Positions 34,603 to 43,638 are shown, numbered from the stretch's first letter. The stretch: 64,000 nucleotides of DNA from Amycolatopsis sp. NBRC 101858 (GCF_030269325.1 NZ_BSTD01000002.1:1550001-1614000); one strand, 5' to 3'. Notes: a model not told the origin generated them from the letters alone. Program-made: numbers and translations.

Positions 34603-35334
34603 TCAGGTGCCGAGTTTTCCTTGCAGCATGCTGACGCCGTGCTCCTGCTGGCCGAGCTCCTGCACGGAGACGTCGACGACCGGATAGCTGCTCAAGGCGA
34701 GGTTCGGGGGCACCGAGACGTCGGCTTCGGTGCCCGCGGTCACCCCGAGGGGAATCATCGTCTCGGCGCCGTCGTACAGCCAGATTTCGTACAGCCCGGC
34801 CGGCGCGGGCATGCCGGTCAGCTGGACCTTGAGCCGCAGCGAGCCCGTGCCCGTGTCGACGATGCGGACGCGACCCGTCGCGCCGGCCGGAGCGGACGCT
34901 TGACGAGCCAGCTGGGCCTCCGCGACCACCCGCTCGCTCTCGCCACCGGAGTTGACGATGATCAAGGTGCCGGCCACGCCGACCGCCGCGGCAGCGGCCG
35001 CGACGAGCGCATAGCGTGCCCCTCGGGAAACCCGACGGCCGCTCGCCGCTTCGCCGTCTGGGCGCCGTAGCGGCAGAACGCGCCCGCCGTCTTCGTCCGA
35101 CGGTGGGCGAGTCGCCTGACCGGTCTCGGCGGCGATCCGTTCCCAGACCGCTTCCCGCACCGGCGGAAGCGACGTTTCCGTGATCGCCTCACGGCCGAGC
35201 CCGGCGACGGCTCGCAACGACTCGATCTCTTCCCGGCAGTCGGCGCAGCGGTCGAGGTGGGCGGTGTCGGCCGGTTCGGGGCGTTGTTCGTCAAGGGCGA
35301 GCAGCACGAGCCGATCGGGATCCGGGTGCGACAT
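34603..35334 (-). CDS. Anti-sigma factor (RskA-like, zinc-finger type)
   Basis: 243 residues. The N-terminal anti-sigma domain has the HxxxCxxC motif (HLDRCADC, about 27-34), then a single membrane helix (YALVAAAAAAVGVAGTLIIV, about 107-126) and an extracellular RskA-type domain with GLYEIWLYDG. It should bind and inhibit the ECF sigma factor encoded just upstream, whose gene it overlaps by 44 bp. Release probably involves proteolysis at the membrane, as for RskA proteins. Confidence 0.92.
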   Translation of the reverse strand: MSHPDPDRLVLLALDEQRPEPADTAHLDRCADCREEIESLRAVAGLGREAITETSLPPVREAVWERIAAETGQATRPPSDEDGGRVLPLRRPDGEAASGRRVSRGARYALVAAAAAAVGVAGTLIIVNSGGESERVVAEAQLARQASAPAGATGRVRIVDTGTGSLRLKVQLTGMPAPAGLYEIWLYDGAETMIPLGVTAGTEADVSVPPNLALSSYPVVDVSVQELGQQEHGVSMLQGKLGT

Positions 35335-35959
35335 CGTTCACCTCCTCCGGGGTGCGGTCGAGCTGGGAGCGCAGGTTCTGCATCCCGCGGCGGAGGTGGC
35401 TCTTCACCGTGCCCAGCGGCAGTCCGGTTTGCTCGGCTATCTGAGTGTGGGTCAGATCAGCGTAGAAGGCCAACTGGAGGACTTCTCGTTGCGGGTCGGG
35501 CAGCCGGGTCAGCCCGTCGACGACGACCAGCCGGTCGAGCACGCGCTCCGGCGATTCGGCCATGACCTCCTCCGCCGGTGCGGCGGCGGCGACCGCGTCG
35601 CTGTCCCGCTGCTGGCGGCCACGCGCCCGCAGCAGGTCGACGATGCGACGCCGCGCAATCCCCAGCAACCAGGCCAGCAGCCCCGCCTTCTCCGGGTCGT
35701 ACGTGTGCCGGCCGCTCCACGCGGAGACGAAGGTCGCCTGCACGACGTCGTCGACATCGGCGGGATCGCGCAAGCTGGCCCTGGCCAGCCGCTGCACCGC
35801 GGGTCCGTGCCGATCGAACACCGCGCGCAGTGTCTCCGGCTCGCCGGCGGCGAACCGCCAGGCGAGATCGTCGGCTGTGCCGCTCGTCACGGCATCTTCG
35901 GACACGGACGACACCCTAACCGCACGCGACGGAGAGGCGACACCTTCGGCCATCAGCAT
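35291..35959 (-). CDS. ECF sigma factor
   Basis: About 222 residues. Region 2 is DDVVQATFVSAWSGRHTYDPEKAGLLAWLLGIARRRIVD and region 4 is LPDPQREVLQLAFYADLTHTQIAEQTGLPLGTVKSHLRRGM. The start at 35959 (MLMAEG) has GAGG eight bases upstream; downstream ATG 35953 and a GTG are alternatives. It overlaps the anti-sigma gene by 44 bp, which couples them. It is divergent from the DUF4397-sortase pair, a likely target. Confidence 0.92.
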   Translation of the reverse strand: MLMAEGVASPSRAVRVSSVSEDAVTSGTADDLAWRFAAGEPETLRAVFDRHGPAVQRLARASLRDPADVDDVVQATFVSAWSGRHTYDPEKAGLLAWLLGIARRRIVDLLRARGRQQRDSDAVAAAAPAEEVMAESPERVLDRLVVVDGLTRLPDPQREVLQLAFYADLTHTQIAEQTGLPLGTVKSHLRRGMQNLRSQLDRTPEEVNDVAPGSRSARAARP

Positions 35960-36082
35960 CGTCGGTTCCTCGGTCGGTCGGCGCGGGCAGGCGGCAGGAC
36001 TGCCGACGGAGGAGGTACGTCCACCCGGCGCGTCGCGGATGCGCGTCGGGCAAGGGCGCACGAAAGGAAGATTCACGCCGCT

Positions 36083-36110
36083 GCATCCGGCCGGGCGGTT
36101 CCGGACGAAT
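36083..36110 (+). promoter_or_regulatory. Candidate ECF-type promoter for the DUF4397-sortase operon
   Basis: GCATCC (36083-36088) and ACGAAT (36105-36110) are separated by 16 bp and lie 40 bp before the ATG. This resembles the CCATCC/CCGAAT elements used by SigK-type sigma factors and the motifs at the SigK locus later in this window. Either that SigK or the adjacent ECF factor could use it. Confidence 0.45.
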
Positions 36111-36149
36111 CGACAAGCACCTGGAACGTCGGCCTCGAAGGAGCAGTTG

Positions 36150-36980
36150 ATGAAATCCCCTCTGCGTTCACTCGCCCTGGTGGCTTCGGCCGGGCTTCTG
36201 GCCGCGCTGTCGGTCGCTCTCCCCGGGGTGGCGACGGCGGCGGACGAGTCGATGGTGTCGGTGGTGCACGGCATTCCCGGCCAGCCGGTCGACGTCTACG
36301 TCAACGGGAAGAAGACACTCGACAACTTCCAGCCGGCCGACGTCGCCGGACCGCTGAGCCTGGCCGCCGGCACGTATGACGTCGCGCTGACCAAACCGGG
36401 CGAGGCGGCGACCAGCGCGATCCTGGAGAACAAGAGCCTCGCGGTGCCGGGCGGCAAGAACCTCAGCCTGGTCGCGCACCTCGACGCCGGGGGCAAGCCC
36501 GCGCTGACCGCGTTCGGCAACGACACCGCGATGATCGCCGCGGGCCAGGCCCGGCTCGTGGTCCGGCACACGGCCGCCGCCCCCGCGGTGGACGTCCGGG
36601 CCGGGGGCAAGCCGGTGTTCCCCGGCCTGACCAACCCGAAGGAAGCCATGGCCGATCTGCCGGCGGGAACGGTGAGCGCCGACGTGACGCTCGCCGGGAC
36701 CGGCACCGTGGTGCTCGGCCCGAAGGACCTGGACCTCGCGGCGGGGACCTCGACCATCGTCTACGCGATCGGGTCGGCCGACGCCAAGACGCTCGCGCTC
36801 ACCGCGCAGACGATCAAGGATCTGGGTGGCGCGCCCTCGTCGATGCCCACCGGCACCGGCGGGCTGGCCGCCGACGACACCGGCGCCTGGTGGTCGGCGC
36901 TGTCCGTGACCGGTGTCGTGCTGGTGCTCCTCGGCGTCTTCCTGCTGTTCCGGCGGCGCGCGGAGAACCTGTCCCGGTGA
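36150..36980 (+). CDS. DUF4397 cell-surface protein
   Basis: 276 residues. A signal peptide (MKSPLRSLALVASAGLLAALSVALPGVATAA) is followed by two DUF4397 repeats (VSVVHGIPGQPVDVYVNGKK and ARLVVRHTAAAPAVDVRAGGK), a linker, and a C-terminal membrane helix (WWSALSVTGVVLVLLGVFLLF) with RRR tail, the layout of a sortase substrate. The motif before the helix reads MPTGTGG, not a clean LPxTG. GTGA couples it to the sortase gene. AAGGAG precedes the ATG. Confidence 0.92.
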   Translation: MKSPLRSLALVASAGLLAALSVALPGVATAADESMVSVVHGIPGQPVDVYVNGKKTLDNFQPADVAGPLSLAAGTYDVALTKPGEAATSAILENKSLAVPGGKNLSLVAHLDAGGKPALTAFGNDTAMIAAGQARLVVRHTAAAPAVDVRAGGKPVFPGLTNPKEAMADLPAGTVSADVTLAGTGTVVLGPKDLDLAAGTSTIVYAIGSADAKTLALTAQTIKDLGGAPSSMPTGTGGLAADDTGAWWSALSVTGVVLVLLGVFLLFRRRAENLSR

Positions 36981-37639
36981 CCCGGGATCGACGCAGCGGT
37001 GCGGCCCGGCGGTTCGCCGGGACGCACCGCCCCGCGGCCGTCGCACTCATCACCGCGGGCGTCCTGGCGATCGCGGCCGGAACCCTGCCGGGCACCGGGA
37101 CGGACCCGTCCGGCGCCCCGGCGCCGATCGTCACGCGGCTGGAGGAACCCGCGAAGCCCGCGGTGCCGGCACGATCGGCCACCGAGCGACCTGCCGTCCG
37201 GCCGGTGCGCCTGACCATCCCCCGGATCGGCGTCACGGCGAAGGTCGCCCCGGCCGGCGTCGACCGGACCGGCGCCTTTTCGGTCCCGCCGAGCGTCGAC
37301 ACCGTGGGCTGGTACCGGTTCGGGCCGGCGCTGGACAGCCCGGCCGGCTCGCTCGTCATCGGTGGTCACGTCGACAGCGCCGCCGCCGGGCCCGGCGCGT
37401 TCTTCCGGTTGCGTGAACTCGACCCGGGATCGGCGCTGGCACTCACCGGCGAGGACGGCGCGACCCGTTCCTACGTCGTGGTGGCCCGCGAGCAGATACC
37501 CAAGGACAAGATCGACCTGCAGCCGTACTTCGCCACCACCGGCAGCCCTCGCGTCACGCTGTTCACCTGCGGCGGATCCTTCGACCGCACGGCCAGGAGC
37601 TACCGGGACAACATCGTGGTCACAGCCGTACCCGCATGA
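36977..37639 (+). CDS. Class E/F sortase
   Basis: 220 residues from GTG 36977, which overlaps the DUF4397 stop. An N-terminal membrane anchor (AAVALITAGVLAIAAGTLPG, about 21-40) is followed by the sortase domain. His in SLVIGGHVDS, Cys in VTLFTCGGSFD and Arg in SYRDNIVVTA form the catalytic set. It presumably processes or anchors the DUF4397 protein made from the gene in front. Length and arrangement fit actinobacterial housekeeping-type sortases. Confidence 0.92.
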   Translation: MTRDRRSGAARRFAGTHRPAAVALITAGVLAIAAGTLPGTGTDPSGAPAPIVTRLEEPAKPAVPARSATERPAVRPVRLTIPRIGVTAKVAPAGVDRTGAFSVPPSVDTVGWYRFGPALDSPAGSLVIGGHVDSAAAGPGAFFRLRELDPGSALALTGEDGATRSYVVVAREQIPKDKIDLQPYFATTGSPRVTLFTCGGSFDRTARSYRDNIVVTAVPA

Positions 37640-37658
37640 TGCCGACAGTCCGCGTGAC

Positions 37659-38069
37659 TCAGCCGGCGCCGTTCCGCCAGTAGTCCACCGCACCCTGGAG
37701 CACCGTGCGGAAGAGGTGGAAGTTCACCGGCTTGTACACGTAACTGTCCGCGCCGAGGGCGTAGCAGCGCTCGATGTCGGCCGAGGTGGTCGATGACGTG
37801 AAAACGATGATCTTCAACGCCGCCAGGTCCGCATTCGCCCTCAGGTCGGCCAGGACCTGGTAACCGTCGCGGCCCGGGAGGTTCAGGTCCAGCAACAGCA
37901 GCGCGGGCCGGTCGCGGCCGGCGTCGGTGAGGCGGGCGATCGCCGCGTCGCCGTCCGGGGCGAACTCCAGCTCGAGCTCCGGGTGGGATCGGGTCAGGGC
38001 GCGCTGGATGGCTTCGCGGTCTTCGGCGCTGTCCTCGACCACCAGCACGAGCCGGCCGTGGGCGCTCAC
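37659..38069 (-). CDS. Stand-alone response regulator, Rcp1-like
   Basis: 136 residues, a receiver domain only: LVLVVEDSAEDREAIQRAL, phospho-acceptor Asp in LLLLDLNLPGRDGYQVL, switch Thr/Ser in IIVFTSSTTSADI, and Lys in SYVYKPVNF. The acidic VEDSAED start and KPVNF end are typical of phytochrome-linked Rcp1-type regulators. GTG 38069 overlaps the stop of the PP2C gene. The phytochrome kinase divergent from this operon is its likely phosphodonor. Confidence 0.9.
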   Translation of the reverse strand: MSAHGRLVLVVEDSAEDREAIQRALTRSHPELELEFAPDGDAAIARLTDAGRDRPALLLLDLNLPGRDGYQVLADLRANADLAALKIIVFTSSTTSADIERCYALGADSYVYKPVNFHLFRTVLQGAVDYWRNGAG

Positions 38070-39793
38070 GCGGCCGCTCCGGTGTGCCGGATCGCCAGGA
38101 CCGCGGCGTCGTCGCCGACCTGATAGCGGCCCCCGCCGGTGACGAGGGCTTCGAGCAGGTCCGGCAGCGGCAGGCCGGGCAACCGGGCCAGGGTCGGCGC
38201 GAGATCCGTTTCGAAGAACCGGCCGGCCTCGTCGCGGGCCTCGGTGAGCCCGTCGGTGTAGAGCACCAGCGTGTCGCCCGGCTCGAGCCGGGCGGTCCCC
38301 TCCCGCAACCGCAGGTCCGGCAGGACGCCGACCAGCCGCCCCGAACACGGCGGCTGCCGCACGGCACCGTCGCGCCGCAGCACCAGCGGCGGCGGATGGC
38401 CCGCCGTGAGCAGGGACAGCCGGACGCCCGCCGGCTCCGCGGGTTCGAAGGTCGCCGTCGCGAGCGTGAGGAACCGGCCCGGGTCGTTGCGCAGCAGCTT
38501 CGCGTTGAGGCCCAGCATGGCGTGCTCGGCCGAGCTGCCCTCCTCCAGCGCCGTCTCCAGGGTGTGCCGGGCCAAGCCGGTCAGCGCGGCCGCCTGCGCC
38601 CCACGGCCGCAGACGTCGCCGATCAGCGCGGTGACGCGGCCGTCGGGCCGCGGGACCAGGCCGTAGAAGTCACCGCCGACCTCCAGGCTGTGGTCGGCGA
38701 CGGTGTAGGTCGCGGCGACGTCCAGGCCGGGCACCGTCGGCAGCACCGCGGGCAGCAGGTGCTGCTGCAGGGACAGCACGTCCCGGCGCCGCCGGTCGTA
38801 GAGCGTCGCGTTGTCGATCGCCAGCGCCGCGCGGCCGGCCAGGTTCTGCAGGAAGGACCGGTCCGGCCGGCGGTGCGAACCCTCGCGGTGGAAGAAGGTC
38901 AGCAGGCCGACGTCCCGGCCGTGCGCCCGCAGCACACTGATCGTCAGCAGCGGCAGCCGGATCTCCTCGGCCAGCCCCGAGGCCCGTGGCAGCTCGTCCC
39001 AGGCGACCGGGTCCGCGCCGCGCACGACCTCCTCGCCCGCCCAGCGGCCGGCCCGCACGGCGTCGGCCAGCGTCCGCTCGCGGTGGGCGTCGACGTGGGC
39101 GACCGCGATCGGCACCATCCTCCCGTCCCGGTGGACGTGGAGCACGGCGCCGTCGGCGAGGCCGGGAACGGCCATCCGCACCACCGCGCGCAGGGTGTCG
39201 TCGATGTCGAGCGACGCACCCATCTGCAGCGAGGCCTCGGCGAGGATCGCGTCCTGGGCCTGGCGGTCATCCAGTTCGCGCAGCTGACTGGCGTGGTGGT
39301 CGGTGGCCACGATCACGTCCAGCACCTGGTGCATGGCGGCGAGCACGGACCGGTCCACCGGCAACGCCGCGGACGTCCCCAGCCCGAGCACGCCCCGCTC
39401 CCCCTCGGCGATCGCGAAGTCGAGCACCAGGACCCCGCTCGCTCCGGCCGTGCGCAGCCGCTCGGCCAGTGCGGGAGCGGCCACCGCCACCTCGGCCAGC
39501 GGGACCTCGGTGACCGTGCGCTCCTCGCCCGCCGGCCGGGCGGCGACCCAGGTCAGCACCTCATCGCCCAGTCCGGCCGGCTGGGTGCGCAGCCCTTCGT
39601 GATCGGCCCAGCGGGTCACCGTCACGGTCCCGTCGGCCGCCAGCCGGGCCCCGAGCACGGCCCGGGCCCCGCGCAGGGTGAGCAGGCCCGAGTAGAGCTC
39701 GTCCGACAGCCCCTTGGTGTTCACCGCCTCGAACGCGGCCCGCCACAACGCGTGCAACCGTGCCGTCCACGAGTCATCCGGGGTGGTGGACAC
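38066..39793 (-). CDS. GAF-domain PP2C/SpoIIE-type phosphatase
   Basis: 575 residues from GTG 39793. The first 180 residues are a GAF-like region, residues about 195-350 a second GAF domain, and about 365-575 a SpoIIE-type phosphatase: LEVGGDFYGLV, ALIGDVCGRGAQAA, LTAGHPPPLVL, TLVLYTDGLTEAR and GDDAAVLAI. Such phosphatases act on anti-anti-sigma (STAS) proteins. Co-transcribed with the Rcp1-like regulator and divergent from the phytochrome, it is a likely output of light signalling. Confidence 0.92.
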   Translation of the reverse strand: MSTTPDDSWTARLHALWRAAFEAVNTKGLSDELYSGLLTLRGARAVLGARLAADGTVTVTRWADHEGLRTQPAGLGDEVLTWVAARPAGEERTVTEVPLAEVAVAAPALAERLRTAGASGVLVLDFAIAEGERGVLGLGTSAALPVDRSVLAAMHQVLDVIVATDHHASQLRELDDRQAQDAILAEASLQMGASLDIDDTLRAVVRMAVPGLADGAVLHVHRDGRMVPIAVAHVDAHRERTLADAVRAGRWAGEEVVRGADPVAWDELPRASGLAEEIRLPLLTISVLRAHGRDVGLLTFFHREGSHRRPDRSFLQNLAGRAALAIDNATLYDRRRRDVLSLQQHLLPAVLPTVPGLDVAATYTVADHSLEVGGDFYGLVPRPDGRVTALIGDVCGRGAQAAALTGLARHTLETALEEGSSAEHAMLGLNAKLLRNDPGRFLTLATATFEPAEPAGVRLSLLTAGHPPPLVLRRDGAVRQPPCSGRLVGVLPDLRLREGTARLEPGDTLVLYTDGLTEARDEAGRFFETDLAPTLARLPGLPLPDLLEALVTGGGRYQVGDDAAVLAIRHTGAAA

Positions 39794-39895
39794 GGTGGCG
39801 GCTCCGATCGTTCGAGGTACCGCGGCTGCGGCGGTGCCCACTGTAGGGTTCGGCCTCGGTCGCGGACGCACGCCACGACCCGAACGAGGAGCGAA

Positions 39896-42178
39896 ATGGG
39901 CGACACGGCGGCGTACGAACCGGCCGAACGCGAACGAGCGGCCGAAGCGGCCGCCGGGCCGGCGTTCGACTTCTCCGTGTGCGTGACCGAGCCGATCCAC
40001 CGGCTCGGCGGCATCCAGTCCTACGGCGCCCTGCTGGCCGTGGCCGATGACGGGCGCGTCGAAGTCGCCAGCTCGACCACCACCCGGCTGCTCGGCCGGC
40101 CACCCGAGGACCTCATCGGCACGCCGATCACCGACCTGCTCGGCGCCGAGGGCCTCGCCGCGGTCCGGCAGACCCTCGAAGCCCCGACCGGCGACCGGGG
40201 CCTGCTCGCCCTGCGCATCCCCGAGGACGGCCCGGAGTTCGACGTCACCGTCTACCGCGCCGACGGCCGCCTCGTCCTGGAGCTGGAACCCGCGACCGCG
40301 CAGCGGCCGTTCCGGTTCTCGCAGTTCTACCCCTCCGTGCGAGCCGCGCTGACCCGGCTGCAGCACGGGCGCACCGTGGTGGACGTCTGCGCCGCCGCGG
40401 TGGCCGAGATCCGAGCGCTCACCGGCTACGACCGCGTCGTCGCCTACCGCTTCGAAGGCCGCTCCGGCCCCGGCGAGGTGATCGCCGAGGCGATCTCGGA
40501 CGGCCTCGAGCCGTGGGTCGGGCTGTGGTTCCCGGCCACCGACATCCCGCCCCAGGCGCGCCGGCTCTACGAGCGCAACTGGATCCGCGTGATCAACGAC
40601 GTCGACGACGACACTTCCGCTCTCCACCCGCACACCCTCCCCGGTGGCAGCGAGCCGCTGGACCTGTCCGACTCGACCCTGCGCACCGTGTCGTCGTTCC
40701 ACCTGGAGTACCTGCGCAACATCGGCGTGGCGTCCTCGATGTCGGTGTCACTGCTGCAGGAAGGCGCCCTGTGGGGGTTGATCGCCTGCCACGGGCTCAC
40801 GCCCCGCCGGCTCGACCCGGAAGTCCGCGCGGCGTGCGAATTCTTCGGCGTCACGCTCTCCCTGCAGCTGGCCGCGCTCCAGGAGGCCGAGACGGCCCAG
40901 GCCCGCCACAACGCGCGGACCGCGCTGTCCCGGCTCGTGGCGGCCCTCGAAACAGACCCCGCGCAGTCCTTGCCGGACCACGGCGAGCTGCTCGCCGAGC
41001 TGGTCCGCTCCGACGCCGTCGCCCTGCGCCTCGGCGGCCAGGACACCACCCCGTACGGCGACACCGACCCCGCGGCACTCGCGGCCCTGTGGCCGGTGTT
41101 GCCGGCGCTCGCCGCGGGCGAGGTCTGGGCGAGTGACTGCCTGAGCGAACACTCCCCCGCGCTCGCCCCGCACGCCGATGCCCTCAGCGGGGCGCTGGTG
41201 CTCGGCCTCGGCGGCGGCGACCTCATCACCTGGATCCGGCGGGAACGGCGCGCCGACCGGACCTGGGCTGCCGACCCGGCCCAGCCGGTTCAGCTGGGCC
41301 CGCACGGCGAACGGCTCACCCCGCGCGGCTCGTCCGCCGTCTACCGGGCCGTGGTGCGCGGGCACAGCCTGCCGTGGGCGGCTGCCGACGAAACCGTCGC
41401 GGCGGACCTCGGCCGAGCCGTGTCGACCATCGCCTTGCGGCAGGCGACCCACCTCGCCGGGCTGAACACCCAGCTGCGGCGGGCGAACCAGGATCTCGAC
41501 ACCTTCGCCCACGCCGCCGCTCACGAGATGAAGGAACCGTTGCGCGGCATCGCCTCCACCGTCGCCTTCATCGGCGAAGACGCCGGCGAAACCCTCGACG
41601 CGACCACCTTGCGCCGCCTGGAGACCGTGGAAGGTCTCGCCAACCGCATGGACGAGCTCGTCAACTCCCTGCTGCACTTCGCCCTGCTCGGCCAGTCGGA
41701 CCTGCATCGCGAACCGGTCGACCTGCGTGCCGCGACCGGCCGCGCCCTCGACATCGCCGGCCCCCGGCTGGCCGAAAACGGCGTCCGGGCAACACTTCCC
41801 GCCGAGGGCGTCACCGTCTCGGCGGATCGGGCCCGCCTCGAGGAGATCCTCGTCAACCTGCTCGTGAACGCGGCGAAGTACGCGCGGTCCGAGGAGCCGC
41901 GCACCGTCGAGGTCGGTCTGCGCGCCGCCGGACCCGACCACGCGGCGGCGGTGTTCGTCCGCGACAACGGCATCGGCATCCCCGAGGTGCACCAGCAGGA
42001 CGTTCTGAGGCTGTTCCGCCGGCTGCACGCCCGCGACGCGTACGGCGGCGGCCACGGCGCGGGACTCGCGATCGTGGACCGCATCATCCAGCGCCACGGC
42101 GGCCACCTCCGGATCGAATCCGAGCCGGGAGCGGGGACGACGGTGTGGTTCACCCTCGAACCCGACCCCCAGGGCTGA
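39896..42178 (+). CDS. bphP: Bacteriophytochrome histidine kinase
   Basis: 760 residues, in the order PAS-GAF-PHY-HisKA-HATPase. Cys29 in FSVCVTEPIH is the expected biliverdin-binding residue, and D216 lies in the ATDIPPQARRLY signature. The PHY tongue reads PRGSSAVYRAVVRGHSLPW (about 475-493), with Ser where PRxSF has Phe. The phospho-acceptor is H543 in AAHEMKEPLRG, and DNGIGI and GHGAGLAIV mark the ATPase domain. GAGGAG precedes the ATG. No haem oxygenase gene is in the window, so biliverdin would have to come from elsewhere. Confidence 0.94.
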   Translation: MGDTAAYEPAERERAAEAAAGPAFDFSVCVTEPIHRLGGIQSYGALLAVADDGRVEVASSTTTRLLGRPPEDLIGTPITDLLGAEGLAAVRQTLEAPTGDRGLLALRIPEDGPEFDVTVYRADGRLVLELEPATAQRPFRFSQFYPSVRAALTRLQHGRTVVDVCAAAVAEIRALTGYDRVVAYRFEGRSGPGEVIAEAISDGLEPWVGLWFPATDIPPQARRLYERNWIRVINDVDDDTSALHPHTLPGGSEPLDLSDSTLRTVSSFHLEYLRNIGVASSMSVSLLQEGALWGLIACHGLTPRRLDPEVRAACEFFGVTLSLQLAALQEAETAQARHNARTALSRLVAALETDPAQSLPDHGELLAELVRSDAVALRLGGQDTTPYGDTDPAALAALWPVLPALAAGEVWASDCLSEHSPALAPHADALSGALVLGLGGGDLITWIRRERRADRTWAADPAQPVQLGPHGERLTPRGSSAVYRAVVRGHSLPWAAADETVAADLGRAVSTIALRQATHLAGLNTQLRRANQDLDTFAHAAAHEMKEPLRGIASTVAFIGEDAGETLDATTLRRLETVEGLANRMDELVNSLLHFALLGQSDLHREPVDLRAATGRALDIAGPRLAENGVRATLPAEGVTVSADRARLEEILVNLLVNAAKYARSEEPRTVEVGLRAAGPDHAAAVFVRDNGIGIPEVHQQDVLRLFRRLHARDAYGGGHGAGLAIVDRIIQRHGGHLRIESEPGAGTTVWFTLEPDPQG

Positions 42179-42383
42179 GCAGATCTCCGACCTGGCCGAA
42201 GCCCCGGCCCGTACGAACCACCTTTCCGATGGACGATCACCGCGAGCCCAGGTCTCGTCGGATACGCCATCTCTGTGGGGCGCGGATCTTGTTCTTGAAG
42301 CTCGGCTGCGCCCGCTCGAAGATCGTCTCGACGTCGCCGACACGGTCCTCACCCGGCCGGCCTCGCTCTCCGACCGCCTCTGA

Positions 42384-43142
42384 TCAGAGCAACGCGCCGC
42401 CGGAAACTTCGATGCGTTCGGCCGTGATCCAGCGCATCTCTTCGGACGCCAGCGCCGCGATGGCATCGCCGATCTCCTCCGGGTGCCCCACCCGACCGAG
42501 CGCCGTCCGCTCGGCGAGGGTGCCGCGGAGGTCGGAGTTGTCGCGCATGGCACCGCCGTTGAAGTCCGTCGCGCTGGGGCCCGGCGCCACCGCGTTGACG
42601 CGGATACCCCGCGGTCCCAACTCGGCAGCCAGGCTCCGCGAAAGCGCCTCGACCGCGGCCTTCGACGCGGAATACACGGACGTGCCGGGGCTGACGTGGC
42701 GCGTCAACGACGTCGAGACGTTGATGACCCGGCCGCCGTCGGCGAGGTGGGGCGCGAGGGCCTGGATGAGGAAGAACGTGCCACGGAAGTTGGTCCCCAC
42801 CAAGGCGTCGAACTCCTCCGGGGTGACGTCGGCCAAGGTGCCGAAGAGCCCGATGCCGGCGTTGTTGACCAGCACGTCGAGGGTGTCGGCGCCCCAACGG
42901 GCTCGTAACGCGTCGACGAGCCCGGTGGTGAACGCGGCGAACGAGGCGATGTCCCCGATGTCCAGCCGGACGGCGATGGCGTCGCCGCCGGCGTCCTGGA
43001 TCTGCCGCACGGTCCCGGCCCCGGCCTCGGCGCCACCACGGCAGGCCACGACGACGTTCAGGCCGCGCTTCGCCAACGCGAGCGCGGTGCTGCACCCGAG
43101 GCCTCGGTTCGCGCCCGTCACGAGGGCGATTCGCTGTCCCAT
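42384..43142 (-). CDS. Short-chain dehydrogenase/reductase
   Basis: 252 residues. The cofactor motif is TGANRGLGCS (residues 8-17), then NNAGIG, and the active-site YxxxK in SVYSASKAAVEALSRSL. The residue after the glycine-rich loop favours NADPH (Arg in VVACRGG). An SDR of general type with no clear substrate. The ATG overlaps the stop of the deazaflavin-dependent reductase gene (ATGA), so they form an operon opposite a TetR gene. Confidence 0.92.
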   Translation of the reverse strand: MGQRIALVTGANRGLGCSTALALAKRGLNVVVACRGGAEAGAGTVRQIQDAGGDAIAVRLDIGDIASFAAFTTGLVDALRARWGADTLDVLVNNAGIGLFGTLADVTPEEFDALVGTNFRGTFFLIQALAPHLADGGRVINVSTSLTRHVSPGTSVYSASKAAVEALSRSLAAELGPRGIRVNAVAPGPSATDFNGGAMRDNSDLRGTLAERTALGRVGHPEEIGDAIAALASEEMRWITAERIEVSGGALL

Positions 43143-43564
43143 CAGCCGGTTCCTTCCACGAAGTCGATGCGGACGAGCGGGCTGCCGGCCAGCCACGCCG
43201 CCAGGGGTTCGACGGGCTGGGGGATACCCGCGGGATTCGACGGCTGGTCGAGGTCGGCGATGATCTCGGTGAACACCGCCTCACGCTCCCCCGCGTCCTG
43301 GACCGGGGTGCCGATCGCGGCGAGGTCCGCGTGGACGCCGTGCTTGAGGTGGAACGTGAACGCCGGGTTCTTGACGATGTTCGCGTACCAGCTGCGCTTT
43401 GCCGGCGCCGTGCTCAGGTAGACACGCCCGCCGGCCCGGTAAAACCACACCTCGATGCGGCGCGGCAGCCCGGTCCGCGCGCCGATCGTGGTGATGTCGA
43501 CAGTCCGCTCGCGCGCCGAGGACGCCGGCGTGATCGCCAGCGCCCGTTCGATCTCGGGTTTCAT
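43142..43564 (-). CDS. Deazaflavin (F420)-dependent nitroreductase-like protein
   Basis: 140 residues of the Ddn/FDOR split-barrel family. VDITTIGARTGLPRRIEVWFYRAGGRVYLST (about 22-52) is the family hallmark, and KRSWYANIVKNPAF follows. Related proteins use F420H2 or flavin to reduce nitro compounds, quinones or enones. It is first in the operon with the SDR, divergent from a TetR gene with an operator between. It is probably induced by a compound that the TetR protein senses. Confidence 0.88.
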   Translation of the reverse strand: MKPEIERALAITPASSARERTVDITTIGARTGLPRRIEVWFYRAGGRVYLSTAPAKRSWYANIVKNPAFTFHLKHGVHADLAAIGTPVQDAGEREAVFTEIIADLDQPSNPAGIPQPVEPLAAWLAGSPLVRIDFVEGTG

Positions 43565-43574
43565 GACCCTCCTG

Positions 43575-43596
43575 TAAGTAAGTGCTTATTTACTTA
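43575..43596. promoter_or_regulatory. TetR-type operator
   Basis: An inverted repeat TAAGTAA-GTGCTTAT-TTACTTA (43575-43596) fills the short gap between the divergent reductase and TetR genes. It is AT-rich against the background and also covers the likely -10 regions. It is the obvious binding site of the TetR protein encoded next to it. Confidence 0.82.
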
Positions 43597-43638
43597 TACA
43601 CTGGAGGCACCTGCGAGCGCCATGGAGACGGAGACCAC

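Noticed and set aside
38084..39895. N-terminal extension of the phytochrome
   Set aside because: It is antisense to the PP2C gene; the ATG at 39896 has a clear ribosome-binding site and the normal phytochrome N-terminus.
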